Program-made: the position numbers and the translations under genes
The notes under the pieces: model-generated
Seen by the model: only the letters and a program-made list of their open reading frames with translations
The model's database searches: none
What the model was told of the DNA's origin: nothing
NCBI RefSeq assembly: GCF_900178525.1
Contig: NZ_FXDJ01000009.1
Coordinates: forward strand, 1,138,263 to 1,202,262
Length of the DNA stretch: 64,000 nucleotides
Source: Massilibacteroides vaginae
GTDB taxonomy: Bacteria > Bacteroidota > Bacteroidia > Bacteroidales > Tannerellaceae
Reading direction: 5' to 3'
In this document: piece after piece, positions 44,948 to 53,376 of the stretch
Position numbering within the stretch: the first letter of the stretch is position 1
Layout of the letters: every line of letters begins with the position of its first letter

Positions 44948-45397
44948 TTACTTTATAACTTTTACGAGTTCAGCGTCTTCGAGCACGTACATGAGTTGAT
45001 CGTTTATCTCCATGTTTAACCTAAAACGCCCTTTTAGTTCAATGTATTTATCGGCTTGTATCCGTTTGAACTCTTTATGCCCTTTCTTTACTATTATTTC
45101 CATCACGGTTTCAATGCCGCCTATACTACAGAAGAAGCACATGGCCGATGGTGTTGCCGATAAAGCGAAATACTTTCCCTCTGCATCGATAGGTACATAA
45201 AAACCTTGTATTGTGATTTCTTTTTTATCTAGACTCCTGATGGCCGGACCATGGTGTGGAATATCGAAATAGGATTCGGTAGCAGGGTCATAGGCTGTTT
45301 TCCATTTGATTTTCTCCAGGTCTTGCCAGGTAACGGCTTGTTGCGCCATAACACAAGGAGTAATAAGAAGCAGGAATATGAAAATAAGCCCTTTCAT
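44948..45397 (-). CDS. DUF3299-like secreted protein of the metal operon
   Basis: A 149-aa protein with a signal peptide ([20 protein letters not shown]). The mature part fits DUF3299: ITIQGFYVPIDAEGKYFALSA followed by a Cys pair (AMCFFCSIGGIETVMEI) where proteobacterial members usually read ACIHVPPPP. The start at 45397 overlaps the permease stop as ATGA. A 35-codon longer frame reaching 45502 lies wholly inside the permease gene and is rejected. DUF3299 genes beside MacB-like ABC genes occur in Zur-regulated loci such as PA4063-PA4066 of Pseudomonas aeruginosa. Confidence 0.8.
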   Translation of the reverse strand: MKGLIFIFLLLITPCVMAQQAVTWQDLEKIKWKTAYDPATESYFDIPHHGPAIRSLDKKEITIQGFYVPIDAEGKYFALSATPSAMCFFCSIGGIETVMEIIVKKGHKEFKRIQADKYIELKGRFRLNMEINDQLMYVLEDAELVKVIK

Positions 45398-46614
45398 TCG
45401 CTTAGCGTTTTTGAAATGTCTGTTTTCATCGCTTTCAGTGCAGGAACAATAGCAGATAAAAGCCCGATAACGAGCGACAAAGATAATAAATATACATCCC
45501 ATACGCTAAACCATTGGCTTAAATCATAATGAAAATTACTCTCCGCATAGCCTGAAAGCAACCATATACCCATGCGACTAACTAAGAATCCTGCCGCATA
45601 ACCAATAACTGAAAAGGTAAGCCCTTCGATTAATACCATAGAAAATAATCTGAACCGGCTTCCGCCCATTACGCGCATCAGGGCAAGTTCGTATTTCCGC
45701 TCTTTCAACGAATTGAGCAACGAAATGAAAATGCTGAACGCCGAAATGAGAATAATGAAACCGGCGATAAGCTGGAGCGCTTCGATGCCGACACCCAGCA
45801 GAGCAAAAAGACGATTTATCTCTAATGCCGGAGAAGCAGCCTGCATATTGGTTGATTGATTAATATGACGGGGTAGGGTGATTGCTCCCATCGGACTTTT
45901 AAAAGAAACAAGGAGCGACGTTATTTCCCGGTGCGCTTCCTGTTCGTGGTGATGTTCCGCATCTTCAGCCTCTTCTTCGCCATGGTCATGGTCATGGTGG
46001 CTATGTATTTCCCAAACGCTTTCGATACCTGTTAGCACCAATTGATCGAGCACTGTGCCCGATTCCGCGAGGATTCCTTTTACCACGTATTTGCTATCAT
46101 CATGGCTATGTCCGGCTCCTTCCAGTAAACCGTGCACGCCCGAAAATGTATCATTTAGCTTTAATCCTGTTTCACGTGCCACTTTCGATCCGATCGTTGC
46201 CTCAAATCTCTCTTGCCAGAGATCTCCTTCCGCCAACCGGCCTTCGTAATGAGAAATATACGCTTCTGTAGTGCCTACAATGCGGTATCCTTTGTAATTG
46301 TCGCCTAATGCTTGTGGAATTACTTTACCGATCAACGGATTGTTCGCCAGATTCATTGCTTCCTTGTAATCGATATTTCCGGTGGGGTAGTCAACGTGAT
46401 AAATACCGGAAAGAATAAGTTGTAGCGGACTTCCTTTTGCTCCTACCACCAGGTCTATACCTTTCGCGTTACGTTCTATTTGTTTTTCGAAACCATCGCT
46501 GAGTAAGAGAAGTAAGGATATGATCGCTATACCTGACGTAAAGAGGAGTATATTGAGGGTAGAGGAGAGCGGCCTCGACTTGATTTGTTTATACGCTAAC
46601 TGGAATAAGTTCAT
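45394..46614 (-). CDS. FtsX/MacB-like ABC permease with His-rich loop
   Basis: A 406-aa permease with one N-terminal helix, a large periplasmic domain and three C-terminal helices, the FtsX layout ([21 protein letters not shown] near 312). Residues about 200-233 carry a loop densely packed with His and acidic residues ([20 protein letters not shown], then HEQEAHRE), and a second cluster is [11 protein letters not shown] near 170. These are likely metal-sensing or metal-binding sites. The ATPase gene overlaps its start by 4 bp (ATGA). Confidence 0.88.
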   Translation of the reverse strand: MNLFQLAYKQIKSRPLSSTLNILLFTSGIAIISLLLLLSDGFEKQIERNAKGIDLVVGAKGSPLQLILSGIYHVDYPTGNIDYKEAMNLANNPLIGKVIPQALGDNYKGYRIVGTTEAYISHYEGRLAEGDLWQERFEATIGSKVARETGLKLNDTFSGVHGLLEGAGHSHDDSKYVVKGILAESGTVLDQLVLTGIESVWEIHSHHDHDHGEEEAEDAEHHHEQEAHREITSLLVSFKSPMGAITLPRHINQSTNMQAASPALEINRLFALLGVGIEALQLIAGFIILISAFSIFISLLNSLKERKYELALMRVMGGSRFRLFSMVLIEGLTFSVIGYAAGFLVSRMGIWLLSGYAESNFHYDLSQWFSVWDVYLLSLSLVIGLLSAIVPALKAMKTDISKTLSE

Positions 46615-47252
46615 GACTGTAATGTTATTACATGGTTAAAATGACCAAGCAATCGTTTATCATGCGTAACTATAATCAAGCTCGATCCGTTTGCTTCTGC
46701 TACCGATTTCAATAGGCTGAGAGATTCTTCGCAGCTTTTATCGTCTAAGCTGGAAGTGGGTTCGTCGGCAAGAATAATGGTTGGTTTATTAATTACTGCC
46801 CGTGCGATTGAGAGGCGTTGTAATTCTCCTTCGCTCATCCGGTTTACGCGCGAGTCTCGTTTGTCTGATAAATTAAGCCGATTTAAAATACGCGCTATTT
46901 CCTCTTCCTCCGTATCCTGATGATTCAGGTAAGGAACAATCCGTATGTTTTCAATCACGGAAAGAGCTTGTATAAAATGAGGCTTTTGAAACACAAACCC
47001 TATTTCTTTTCCTCTGTATTTGTCCAACAAACTTCGATGTAATCGGGTAATATTTGTTCCGTTTATCGTAATTTCTCCGGAAGAAGGCTTTAATAAGCCG
47101 GCCAGCAGATGCAATAAGGTTGTTTTACCACATCCGGACGGTCCCATAATCAATAAATGCTCTCCCTTTTTGCAATTAATATCGGGAAAAGAAAAACTGA
47201 CAGGATCATTATATGAGAATGTGAGCTTTTGAGTTATAAGCGCGTAATCCAT
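46611..47252 (-). CDS. ABC transporter ATPase, LolD/MacB-like
   Basis: An ATPase of about 213 aa with Walker [12 protein letters not shown], a signature written [14 protein letters not shown] (S-E-G-E instead of S-G-G-Q), and Walker [15 protein letters not shown]. It powers the FtsX-type permease encoded immediately downstream. I chose the ATG at 47250-47252 ([10 protein letters not shown]). The alternative start at 47273 lies within the -7 promoter element (47271-47278) and could not be transcribed from it. Confidence 0.92.
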   Translation of the reverse strand: MDYALITQKLTFSYNDPVSFSFPDINCKKGEHLLIMGPSGCGKTTLLHLLAGLLKPSSGEITINGTNITRLHRSLLDKYRGKEIGFVFQKPHFIQALSVIENIRIVPYLNHQDTEEEEIARILNRLNLSDKRDSRVNRMSEGELQRLSIARAVINKPTIILADEPTSSLDDKSCEESLSLLKSVAEANGSSLIIVTHDKRLLGHFNHVITLQS

Positions 47253-47270
47253 AACCAAAAAAGTTTTGTG

Positions 47271-47278
47271 CAAAGATA
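47271..47278 (-). promoter_or_regulatory. -7 promoter element of the metal operon
   Basis: The minus strand reads TATCTTTG, a perfect TAnnTTTG match. Its -33 position falls at about 47298-47301, inside the palindrome at 47292-47306. Confidence 0.6.
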
Positions 47279-47291
47279 AAGAATAAATTAA

Positions 47292-47306
47292 TGCAACCCC
47301 GTTGCA
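47292..47306. promoter_or_regulatory. Palindromic operator, candidate Zur/Fur box
   Basis: TGCAAC-CCC-GTTGCA is a perfect 6-bp inverted repeat with a 3-bp centre, overlapping the expected -33 region of the metal operon promoter. That placement suits a repressor. The adjacent Fur-family regulator is the obvious candidate ligand. Confidence 0.6.
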
Positions 47307-47363
47307 AATGCCATAAACTTCTGCTATAAATTGACAATTAAAATTCGGCCTTAAAATAGGGCT

Positions 47364-47410
47364 GTTTTTTACAATACTATATGAAAAATAACCTCTATGT
47401 TTTTGGGTAG
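47364..47410 (-). repeat. Dispersed intergenic element, copy D: single unit and core
   Basis: On the minus strand an ATAGAGGTTATTTTTC unit (start 47398) is followed 15 bp later by the core CATATAGTATTGTAAAAAAC. It lies 18 bp beyond the fur-like stop codon. The unit carries one change (ATAGAGG) from the consensus. Confidence 0.7.
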
Positions 47411-47427
47411 ATTTTATGCTTTTGGAA

Positions 47428-47853
47428 TCACTTGTTTTTTAGGCATTTAGGACAAACGCCTTCATACAGCACTTGTGTTTCTTTTACCTTGTATCCTGGG
47501 GGTAAATGTGGAGCGTTCGCGCTTATGTCTGTTTCCAGACAAGTTACGTCGTCACATTCTGTACAATGAAAATGCGGATGCGTTTCAGGAAGGAGTAATT
47601 TGTCGTTAAGCGCGTATTTTACCGAAGCGTCCTGAAGTATTACGCGGTGAATAATGCCCTTCTCTTCCAAAGTCTTTAAAGAACGGTAAAACGTAACACG
47701 ATCAAACAGATCGGGAAGAACCCCCTTGATCTCGTGTTCGGAAAGCGCGATACCTTTGGTTAGCAATTCGTTGATGATATGCTTGCGGCAGCCCGTGTTT
47801 TTTAGTCCATGAGCTTTTAATATGTGTTCAGAGTTAATCATATCTGGCTGCAT
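47428..47853 (-). CDS. Fur-family transcriptional repressor (Zur-like)
   Basis: A 141-aa Fur-family protein: an N-terminal winged helix (about 1-85, [20 protein letters not shown] recognition region) and a C-terminal dimerisation domain with HPHFHC, CTEC (about 96-99) and CPKC (about 135-138), i.e. a structural Zn(Cys)4 site. Position next to a His-rich metal transport operon suggests Zur function, but Fur or Nur roles cannot be excluded. A TATCTTTG element only 9 bp upstream implies a very short leader; the internal ATG at 47841 (MINSEH) may be the real start. Confidence 0.88.
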   Translation of the reverse strand: MQPDMINSEHILKAHGLKNTGCRKHIINELLTKGIALSEHEIKGVLPDLFDRVTFYRSLKTLEEKGIIHRVILQDASVKYALNDKLLLPETHPHFHCTECDDVTCLETDISANAPHLPPGYKVKETQVLYEGVCPKCLKNK

Positions 47854-47861
47854 TACAAATA

Positions 47862-47869
47862 CAAAGATA
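47862..47869 (-). promoter_or_regulatory. -7 promoter element of the fur-like gene
   Basis: The minus strand reads TATCTTTG, a perfect TAnnTTTG match 9 bp upstream of the first ATG (47853) and 21 bp upstream of the second (47841). Confidence 0.55.
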
Positions 47870-47892
47870 GAAAGTATTTGTTTATTTTCTCT

Positions 47893-47900
47893 TATATTTG
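47893..47900 (+). promoter_or_regulatory. Candidate -7 element of the GH123-like gene
   Basis: TATATTTG matches TAnnTTTG, 44 bp upstream of the ATG at 47944, divergent from the fur-like promoter. Confidence 0.45.
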
Positions 47901-47943
47901 ACCTTCGTACCGGAATTCATATTAAAGCTAAAAATATAAGATC

Positions 47944-49710
47944 ATGAAAAAAACGCTCTTATTCTGTTTACTCTTCACGCTCGGTCATTTTGTTACCGCA
48001 CAGCAAAACAGATACCTGACAGATGATTTCACCGAATTGCCCGACCCGAAACCGCACGACGGCGAGGCGGTCTGGAAGCAACAACCGGCAACTCCACAGA
48101 TCAGCTGGGGGAGTATCGATATACGCTATCCAAAGCTTTCAGTTCCCAAAACGGCAAAGAATCTCCGTTGGCAAGGAAAGGCCTGGAAAGGAGAGCGTGT
48201 TAATGCGCAAGCTTTGGTATGGACCAATACCGACCTGACGGGTGCTACGCTGACGGTTAGTGATTTGAAAAACGGATCGAATATCATTCCATCATCAGCC
48301 GCCAAAGCTTCATTCGTGCGTTATGTAATGACAGACGAATTGAGTAAAGACGGAAAAACAGGTTGCGGACATCGTCCGAATAAGGCGGATTGGGATTCTT
48401 CTCTGGTTGCCGATATGTTGGATAATATCAAGCTGATCGATATTAAAGCACGCACTACTCAACCTGTATGGGTAAACATCCGGGTACCGCAAGGCACTAA
48501 AGCGGGAAAATATAAAGGTGCACTTACCGTTTCGGGTGCAGACTTTAAACCTTTGCAATTGCAACTGGAAGTAGAAGTTTTGAATCACACGTTGCCGGAA
48601 CCGAAAGACTGGAAATTTCATCTGGATTTCTGGCAGAATCCATACGCGGTAGCCCGTTATTATGATGTTCCTTTATGGAGTCAGGCACATTTCGACGCAA
48701 TGCGTCCGGTAATGAAAATGTTGGCCGATGCAGGGCAGTCGGTAATTACAACTACCATTATGCATAAACCCTGGGCCGGTCAAACGCAAGACCATTACGA
48801 CAGCATGGTTGGGAAGATGAAGAAGTTGGATGGAACCTGGGCGTATGATTATACAGTCTTCGACAAATGGGTAGAATACATGATGAATGAAATCGGCATC
48901 AATAAGCAGATCAATTGTTATACCATGATTCCCTGGGCGTTGAGTTTTGATTATTTCGATCAGGCAACGAACCGCGTGCTTTATGTAGAGGCAAAACCCG
49001 GAGACGCTTTATATGCCGATTATTGGGGTAGCTTTCTAAAAGATTTCGCCTCTCACCTGAAAGCAAAAGGTTGGTTTGAAAAAACAACAATCTCTATGGA
49101 TGAACGTAAATTAGAAGACATGCAAGCAGCCATAGAAGTGATCAAGCAGGCAGAACCCAATTTTAAAATCGCATTAGCCGGTACGTATCACGAAGAAATT
49201 CAGGCAGACCTGTATGATTATTGCATAGCCTACGGACTTGAATTCCCTCCGGCAGTAAAAGAAGAAAGAATAAAGGCCGGAAAAATAAGCACGGTTTATA
49301 CTTGTTGTGCCGAACCGCTACCCAATATATTCTCATTTTCACCTCCGGCAGAAGGCACATGGACCTTTTGGCACGCGGTAGCCGGAAACTATGACGGATT
49401 CCTCCGCTGGGCATGGAACAGCTGGACCATCGACCCGTTGCGAGACAGTCGTTTCCGCACCTGGTCTGCCGGTGACTGCTATCAGATTTATCCGGGTCCT
49501 CGCAGCAGCATACGCTGGGAGCGCACCATAGAAGGCATTCAAGACGCTGAAAAGATCCGTATCCTTCGCGAAGAACTAACAAGCAAGAACCAAAAAGGGA
49601 AATTAGACAAATTAAATAACGCCGTTTCACGCTTCATGCACGAAAACCTAACCCCGGACAATGCAGCCGAAATGGTAAATGCCGGACGAAGAGTATTGAA
49701 TTCATTATAA
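47944..49710 (+). CDS. DUF4091 / GH123-like secreted glycoside hydrolase
   Basis: A 588-aa secreted enzyme (signal peptide ending HFVTAQ). An N-terminal beta-sandwich (about 25-215) precedes a TIM-barrel-like DUF4091 domain (about 220-588). Typical segments are WKFHLDFWQNPYAVARYY near 222, TTISMDERKLEDM near 378 (candidate catalytic Asp-Glu pair, as in GH123 beta-N-acetylgalactosaminidases), and the C-terminal GPRSSIRWERTIEGIQDAEK. It is monocistronic and not attached to a SusCD pair. Substrate specificity for GalNAc glycosides is suggested, not shown. Confidence 0.82.
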   Translation: MKKTLLFCLLFTLGHFVTAQQNRYLTDDFTELPDPKPHDGEAVWKQQPATPQISWGSIDIRYPKLSVPKTAKNLRWQGKAWKGERVNAQALVWTNTDLTGATLTVSDLKNGSNIIPSSAAKASFVRYVMTDELSKDGKTGCGHRPNKADWDSSLVADMLDNIKLIDIKARTTQPVWVNIRVPQGTKAGKYKGALTVSGADFKPLQLQLEVEVLNHTLPEPKDWKFHLDFWQNPYAVARYYDVPLWSQAHFDAMRPVMKMLADAGQSVITTTIMHKPWAGQTQDHYDSMVGKMKKLDGTWAYDYTVFDKWVEYMMNEIGINKQINCYTMIPWALSFDYFDQATNRVLYVEAKPGDALYADYWGSFLKDFASHLKAKGWFEKTTISMDERKLEDMQAAIEVIKQAEPNFKIALAGTYHEEIQADLYDYCIAYGLEFPPAVKEERIKAGKISTVYTCCAEPLPNIFSFSPPAEGTWTFWHAVAGNYDGFLRWAWNSWTIDPLRDSRFRTWSAGDCYQIYPGPRSSIRWERTIEGIQDAEKIRILREELTSKNQKGKLDKLNNAVSRFMHENLTPDNAAEMVNAGRRVLNSL

Positions 49711-49747
49711 GAAACATTACGCTACCCACCAGTCTCAGTTTTAAAAA

Positions 49748-49786
49748 AGCTCATCCGGGAAATATTGATGCCGGATGAGCTTTTTT
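49748..49786. terminator. Bidirectional intrinsic terminator after the GH123-like gene
   Basis: The arms AGCTCATCCGG (49748-49758) and CCGGATGAGCT (49771-49781) form a perfect 11-bp stem, with TTTTTT after it and AAAAAA before it, so it can serve both strands. Confidence 0.9.
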
Positions 49787-49855
49787 CTTTGGTGAAAACA
49801 AGTGACGTTAACAAGCTGGATGACAGATAAACTCCACGATTGTTAATGGGGTGTG

Positions 49856-51157
49856 TTATTCTGCTGTTTTGACGGGTATTGAGGCGATTTGTTTGATGTT
49901 TTTTATGTCGGTATAATCGTAGAGGAAGAAACCTCCTTTGCCGATGGTGAAGAGGTAGCCTTTCATGGGTATTACGTCGTAGGCATGGATGGAGGGGAAT
50001 TCGGCCAGTTTGTTTTGCGAAAGTTTTGTTTTGTCGGCCACATCGTAAATCTTGAGACCGGCATCTCCGTCACATACAAACAGGGTATTGGCGTCTATTC
50101 CTAAGCCGTAGGGTTCTTTCATGCTGTAAGTGGCGATTAGTTCGTTTGATCTGTAATCGTCAGACAGTTTCAGAATATCCAATCGGTTGATGCCGGTCGT
50201 TTGGCAGTCAGTACCGCTTCGTAGGGTATAATATGCGTATCCGTCTTGAATCACAACAGGGTCGCAAGCGGTTAGGTGACTATAGGTAGAGATGTGCTTC
50301 GGACTGGATGGCGCCGATAGATTAAACACGGAAACTCCCGTGGTTGTACCCAGAAACATGTGTCCGTCATACAGAAACATGGTTTCTGCCTGTGCGTTTG
50401 TGCGCGTGTTGTTTATCTTATCTATTTTGGACGGGCTGCTCACATCGTAAGTAACAACTTCGTAGAAGTCTTTCAGAATGTATAAATAATGGTCGTATAA
50501 TCCGAATGTTGCCATTGAGCCGCCGGTTCCGAACGAAGCAGACCCTTTGCCACCACCGGAAGACATATTATCCAGATAAGCTCCATCCCAATTGTTTATA
50601 TTATAATAATAATAAGGGTGCGAACTGGGGTATAACTCAACTTCTTGCTCTATTTTTCTTACCTCTAAATCAACGACTACCCCTTTTGTTTCGTCTATGT
50701 TAGCATACGGATATTCATTGTCTTTTTGGGGGATGCAGTATTGAAAGGCGGATTGAGCACGTGCTGTTTCACGAATGTTGGAAAGGTCTGAGATATCTAT
50801 GGCAACCAAGTCTATGAAACTATTTGCCAGAAGTATATTGTTTCTTATACTCAGGTCGGTACAGCCCGGGATGGTGATAAAACCGGCGTTTTCGGGATTT
50901 GCCGGGTTGTTTACTTTCAGCACATGTACACCGGCATACGCCTCTACAACAAAGAGGGTGTCTCCTTTGAAATAAATGCGTCCCGGTTTGGTTATTTCTT
51001 TCGGACTGTCGAAACGAACAGCACTTCTCAGCTCTTCGTAACTTAAATAAACCGGACTATTCGCCAAGAAACTTTCGGTGTAATCTTCCGTGCAAGCACC
51101 GAACATAAGAATTGAGGCGAGGCTGAAAAATTTGATATATTGTGTAATACGATTCAT
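49856..51157 (-). CDS. LVIVD-repeat beta-propeller lipoprotein
   Basis: A 433-aa lipoprotein (MFGAC, Cys22) built of LVIVD-type repeats forming a beta-propeller. Repeat signatures include GVHVLKVNNPANPENAG, LVAIDISDLSNIRETA, GVSVFNLSAPSSPKHIS and GLKIYDVADKTKLSQN. TEDY after the Cys is acidic, compatible with surface export in Bacteroidetes. Function is unknown; it may be an adhesin or scaffold. A barrel protein gene lies 12 bp upstream in the same operon. Confidence 0.85.
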   Translation of the reverse strand: MNRITQYIKFFSLASILMFGACTEDYTESFLANSPVYLSYEELRSAVRFDSPKEITKPGRIYFKGDTLFVVEAYAGVHVLKVNNPANPENAGFITIPGCTDLSIRNNILLANSFIDLVAIDISDLSNIRETARAQSAFQYCIPQKDNEYPYANIDETKGVVVDLEVRKIEQEVELYPSSHPYYYYNINNWDGAYLDNMSSGGGKGSASFGTGGSMATFGLYDHYLYILKDFYEVVTYDVSSPSKIDKINNTRTNAQAETMFLYDGHMFLGTTTGVSVFNLSAPSSPKHISTYSHLTACDPVVIQDGYAYYTLRSGTDCQTTGINRLDILKLSDDYRSNELIATYSMKEPYGLGIDANTLFVCDGDAGLKIYDVADKTKLSQNKLAEFPSIHAYDVIPMKGYLFTIGKGGFFLYDYTDIKNIKQIASIPVKTAE

Positions 51158-51169
51158 GATTCTTGTATT

Positions 51170-51973
51170 TTAAAAGATAATACCTAATTTGAGTGATAAG
51201 CGGTTGTAGTCCACATTCAGCTTATAATCATTTTTCTCATGACTATATTTTAGTCTGTGGTAGCGGTATCCGACAGACAGGCTTATGCCAAAGTCGTAGT
51301 CTGTTTCAATAATAACCCCAACCGAAGGATTAATCATAAATCCCCCCTGGGCATCTAACTTTTCATACCTGTTAGGATTATATATATCATACGGATAATA
51401 GGAGGATATTGATGTATAGTAAAAATTGTTGGGTTGGTAATAATTACTTTCCAACACAATGAGATATCCGGCCTGTACAGAGGCAAACGGACTTATTCGC
51501 TTTGTGCCTAAGCGATAATGAATATTTGCCGTGACGGGCAGATATGTTCCGTGATAGAACTCTACTCCGGTTCCTATCCCGGCAGAAAGACCATCTGTTA
51601 ATGTGTAATTTAAAGATGTACTTAGAACGAATGGTGTTTTAGGGTTGCTGTCCGGACCGCCAATCAACAGGCCGGCTTCTGTTATGCTGGTGAATTTACG
51701 GGGAGAATAAACAAACTCTTCCTTAGACATTAGGGGACCTTTTGAGCCTGTTTTCTCTACTTCCGAAGCGTTATAAACGCGGGATTCTCCATTCGCGGTT
51801 ACGCGTATTTTTTCAAAATCGGGCGAATAATGATATTTTCCTTTGAGCACGGTGCCGTCTTTCAGGTAAATATATCCTTTTGTTGCCTTTGGCGGACGAT
51901 ATCCGCTTCCTTGCGCGAGTACGGGGGATAAGCATATCCATACTAATAGATTGATGAGGATAACATGTTTCAT
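51170..51973 (-). CDS. Outer-membrane beta-barrel protein
   Basis: A 267-aa protein with a signal peptide ending SPVLAQ. Residues about 33-75 form a small beta domain (GYIYLKDGTVLKGKYHYSPD), then about eight amphipathic strands (TSLNYTLTDGLSAGIGTGVEF, ISLSVGYRYHRLKY) end with the C-terminal aromatic residue (SLKLGIIF). It probably forms an OmpA/OmpW-sized barrel. It is the first gene of an operon with the LVIVD lipoprotein, which it may help display. Confidence 0.8.
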   Translation of the reverse strand: MKHVILINLLVWICLSPVLAQGSGYRPPKATKGYIYLKDGTVLKGKYHYSPDFEKIRVTANGESRVYNASEVEKTGSKGPLMSKEEFVYSPRKFTSITEAGLLIGGPDSNPKTPFVLSTSLNYTLTDGLSAGIGTGVEFYHGTYLPVTANIHYRLGTKRISPFASVQAGYLIVLESNYYQPNNFYYTSISSYYPYDIYNPNRYEKLDAQGGFMINPSVGVIIETDYDFGISLSVGYRYHRLKYSHEKNDYKLNVDYNRLSLKLGIIF

Positions 51974-52287
51974 TTGTTTCTGTGGTTTAATTAATGATAA
52001 GAGTATAAAGTCTGTTTAAATAGATAGATGTAAGGATATTGTAAAAAGCTGCAACCAGACAGTCTTTTTTTTATCATTAGTTATTGATCAACAGTTTTTT
52101 AAGGGCGAAACAATAGTTGCCCCGAAAACTGATTCCCGCTCATTATTAAGCAAAAAACGAGTTTGCTAAAGCCTGTGATTGGCAATGCTTGTTTTTTATA
52201 TTTTAAGTTAAAAACAAGGGTTGGTTTTCAATTTTTAGCCGGTGTTGTATATTGCTAAAATTCAGGGCGTTAGAAACCTGTAAAAAC

Positions 52288-52370
52288 ATAAAGGTTATTT
52301 TTGGAAAAATAAAGGTTATTTCTTGAAAAATAAAGGATATCTTTTTAAATATATAGTATTGTGAAAAATC
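52288..52370 (+). repeat. Dispersed intergenic element, copy E: three 21-bp units and core
   Basis: ATAAAGG starts at 52288, 52309 and 52330 (exact 21-bp period). The core TATATAGTATTGTGAAAAAT begins at 52350, exactly 20 bp after the last unit start, the same distance as in copy B. The sequence after the core (ending GAATTGTTAA near 52400) resembles that after the core in copy F. Confidence 0.8.
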
Positions 52371-52432
52371 ACCTCTCTTTTTAAGGGTATTTTGAATTGT
52401 TAATGAAATAGACTGACCTGATTTTTTTGGAC

Positions 52433-52468
52433 AAAAAAAACGGGTAAGCGATGGTTCGCCTACCCGTT
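52433..52468 (-). terminator. Intrinsic terminator of the RNA-chaperone cluster
   Basis: On the minus strand the stem AACGGGTAGGCG / CGCTTACCCG with a 6-nt loop is followed by a run of eight T. It lies 19 bp after the RRM-gene stop codon. Confidence 0.85.
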
Positions 52469-52486
52469 GCGTATTCAAAATATTGA

Positions 52487-52876
52487 TTAATATCTGTTTC
52501 TGCCGTAACCACCGTCGCCACCGCCACGATTGAATCCGCCACCACCGCCGCCGCGATTGAAACCACCGCCGCCACCGCCGCGATTGAATCCGCCACCGCC
52601 ACGGTTAAAACCTCCTCTGTTGTCGCTTCTCTCCGTTCTTGGACGAGCAACGCTTACATTGATTGTTTTTCCTTGGAAATCAGTTTCGTGTAGTTCTTCA
52701 ATAGCTTTTTGGGCTTCATTATCATCTGGCATTTCCACAAAACCGAAACCTCTTGAACGGCCGGTTTCTCTGTCTGTAATGATGTTGGCAGATGTTACTT
52801 CTCCATATTCCGCGAATAATTGTTGCAAGCTATCTGCATCTGTGCTGTAGCTTAAATTTGAAACATAAATGTTCAT
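52487..52876 (-). CDS. RRM-domain RNA-binding protein with Gly/Arg-rich tail
   Basis: A 129-aa protein with one RNA-recognition motif at residues 1-80 (RNP2 NIYVSNLS, RNP1 SRGFGFVEM) and a tail of GGFNRGGGG repeats from about 90 to the end (GGDGGYGRNRY). Such RRM proteins are abundant in Bacteroidetes (the RbpA/RbpB type) and bind single-stranded RNA, with reported effects on PUL expression. A TATCTTTA element 13 bp upstream could give an internal promoter, but 31-bp spacing also allows co-transcription with the cold-shock gene. Confidence 0.93.
   Translation of the reverse strand: MNIYVSNLSYSTDADSLQQLFAEYGEVTSANIITDRETGRSRGFGFVEMPDDNEAQKAIEELHETDFQGKTINVSVARPRTERSDNRGGFNRGGGGFNRGGGGGGFNRGGGGGGFNRGGGDGGYGRNRY
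52510..52615. repeat. Coding tandem repeat for the GGFNRGGGG tail
   Basis: About four imperfect units of roughly 27-33 bp (plus strand CCACCGCCGCCGCGATTGAA type) encode the Gly-rich tail of the RRM protein. Length variation by slippage is likely between strains. Confidence 0.75.
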
Positions 52877-52907
52877 TTCTTTTGTTGTTAAAGATAAATT
52901 ATTTGTT

Positions 52908-53351
52908 CTATTTAGTAAGAACGATGTTTACAGCACTCATACCTCTGTCACCTCGTTCGAGTTCATACGTAACTATATTACCTTCGGCTATATCTGCCGG
53001 GGCATTACTGATATGAAAGAAGTACTTGTTCGTGTCCGAAAGGCTCTTAATAAAACCATAACCTTTATCGGGATTAAAATGTTCTACGCGTCCTCGTAAA
53101 GCTACTTCTTCCATCTCTTCTTTCTTTGGTGTAGAAATTAGAATATTATCTAATTCTACTTCCTCCTTTTTCTTGTCCGGATCGGGTGGTGTATCTGTGA
53201 TAACTCCATTTTCGTCCACATAGGCAATCATTTCATCAAATGAACTGACACCTCCAGCTTTACGCTCTTCTTTGCGTTGCTGTTTCTCCTTTCTTTTCTG
53301 ATCTTTTTTCTTCTCTAATTCTCGTTTGTTAAATGAATTTGATTTTGCCAT
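52908..53351 (-). CDS. Cold-shock-domain protein with basic N-terminal extension
   Basis: A 147-aa protein. Residues 1-32 are highly basic (KRELEKKKDQKRKEKQQRKE), residues 35-80 form an acidic linker, and a CspA-type cold shock domain lies at about 82-147 with RNP1 DKGYGFIKS and RNP2-like KYFFHIS. It should bind single-stranded RNA as a chaperone. It lies 25 bp downstream of the DEAD-box helicase and 31 bp upstream of the RRM gene. Confidence 0.92.
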   Translation of the reverse strand: MAKSNSFNKRELEKKKDQKRKEKQQRKEERKAGGVSSFDEMIAYVDENGVITDTPPDPDKKKEEVELDNILISTPKKEEMEEVALRGRVEHFNPDKGYGFIKSLSDTNKYFFHISNAPADIAEGNIVTYELERGDRGMSAVNIVLTK

Positions 53352-53376
53352 TAATATGATTTTATAGTTGTTGTTT

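Larger units (their letters stand above)
51974..52486. other. 513-bp intergenic region
   Basis: No gene seen. From right to left it holds the RRM-gene terminator (52433-52468), the dispersed element copy E (52288-52370), and about 250 bp of AT-rich sequence in which no clear promoter match for the barrel gene was found. Confidence 0.6.

Noticed and set aside
45398-45502. 35-codon extension of the DUF3299-like protein
   Set aside because: It lies entirely within the permease coding region and places the signal peptide in the middle of the protein; the ATGA overlap at 45394-45397 is the natural start.
47253-47273. Seven-codon N-terminal extension of the metal-operon ATPase
   Set aside because: Its ATG overlaps the -7 promoter element at 47271-47278; [10 protein letters not shown] at 47252 fits the family better.
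52530-52850. Proline-rich open frame antisense to the RRM gene
   Set aside because: It is a shadow of the Gly/Arg-rich coding repeat (MNPPPPPPRLKPPPP type) with no independent support.
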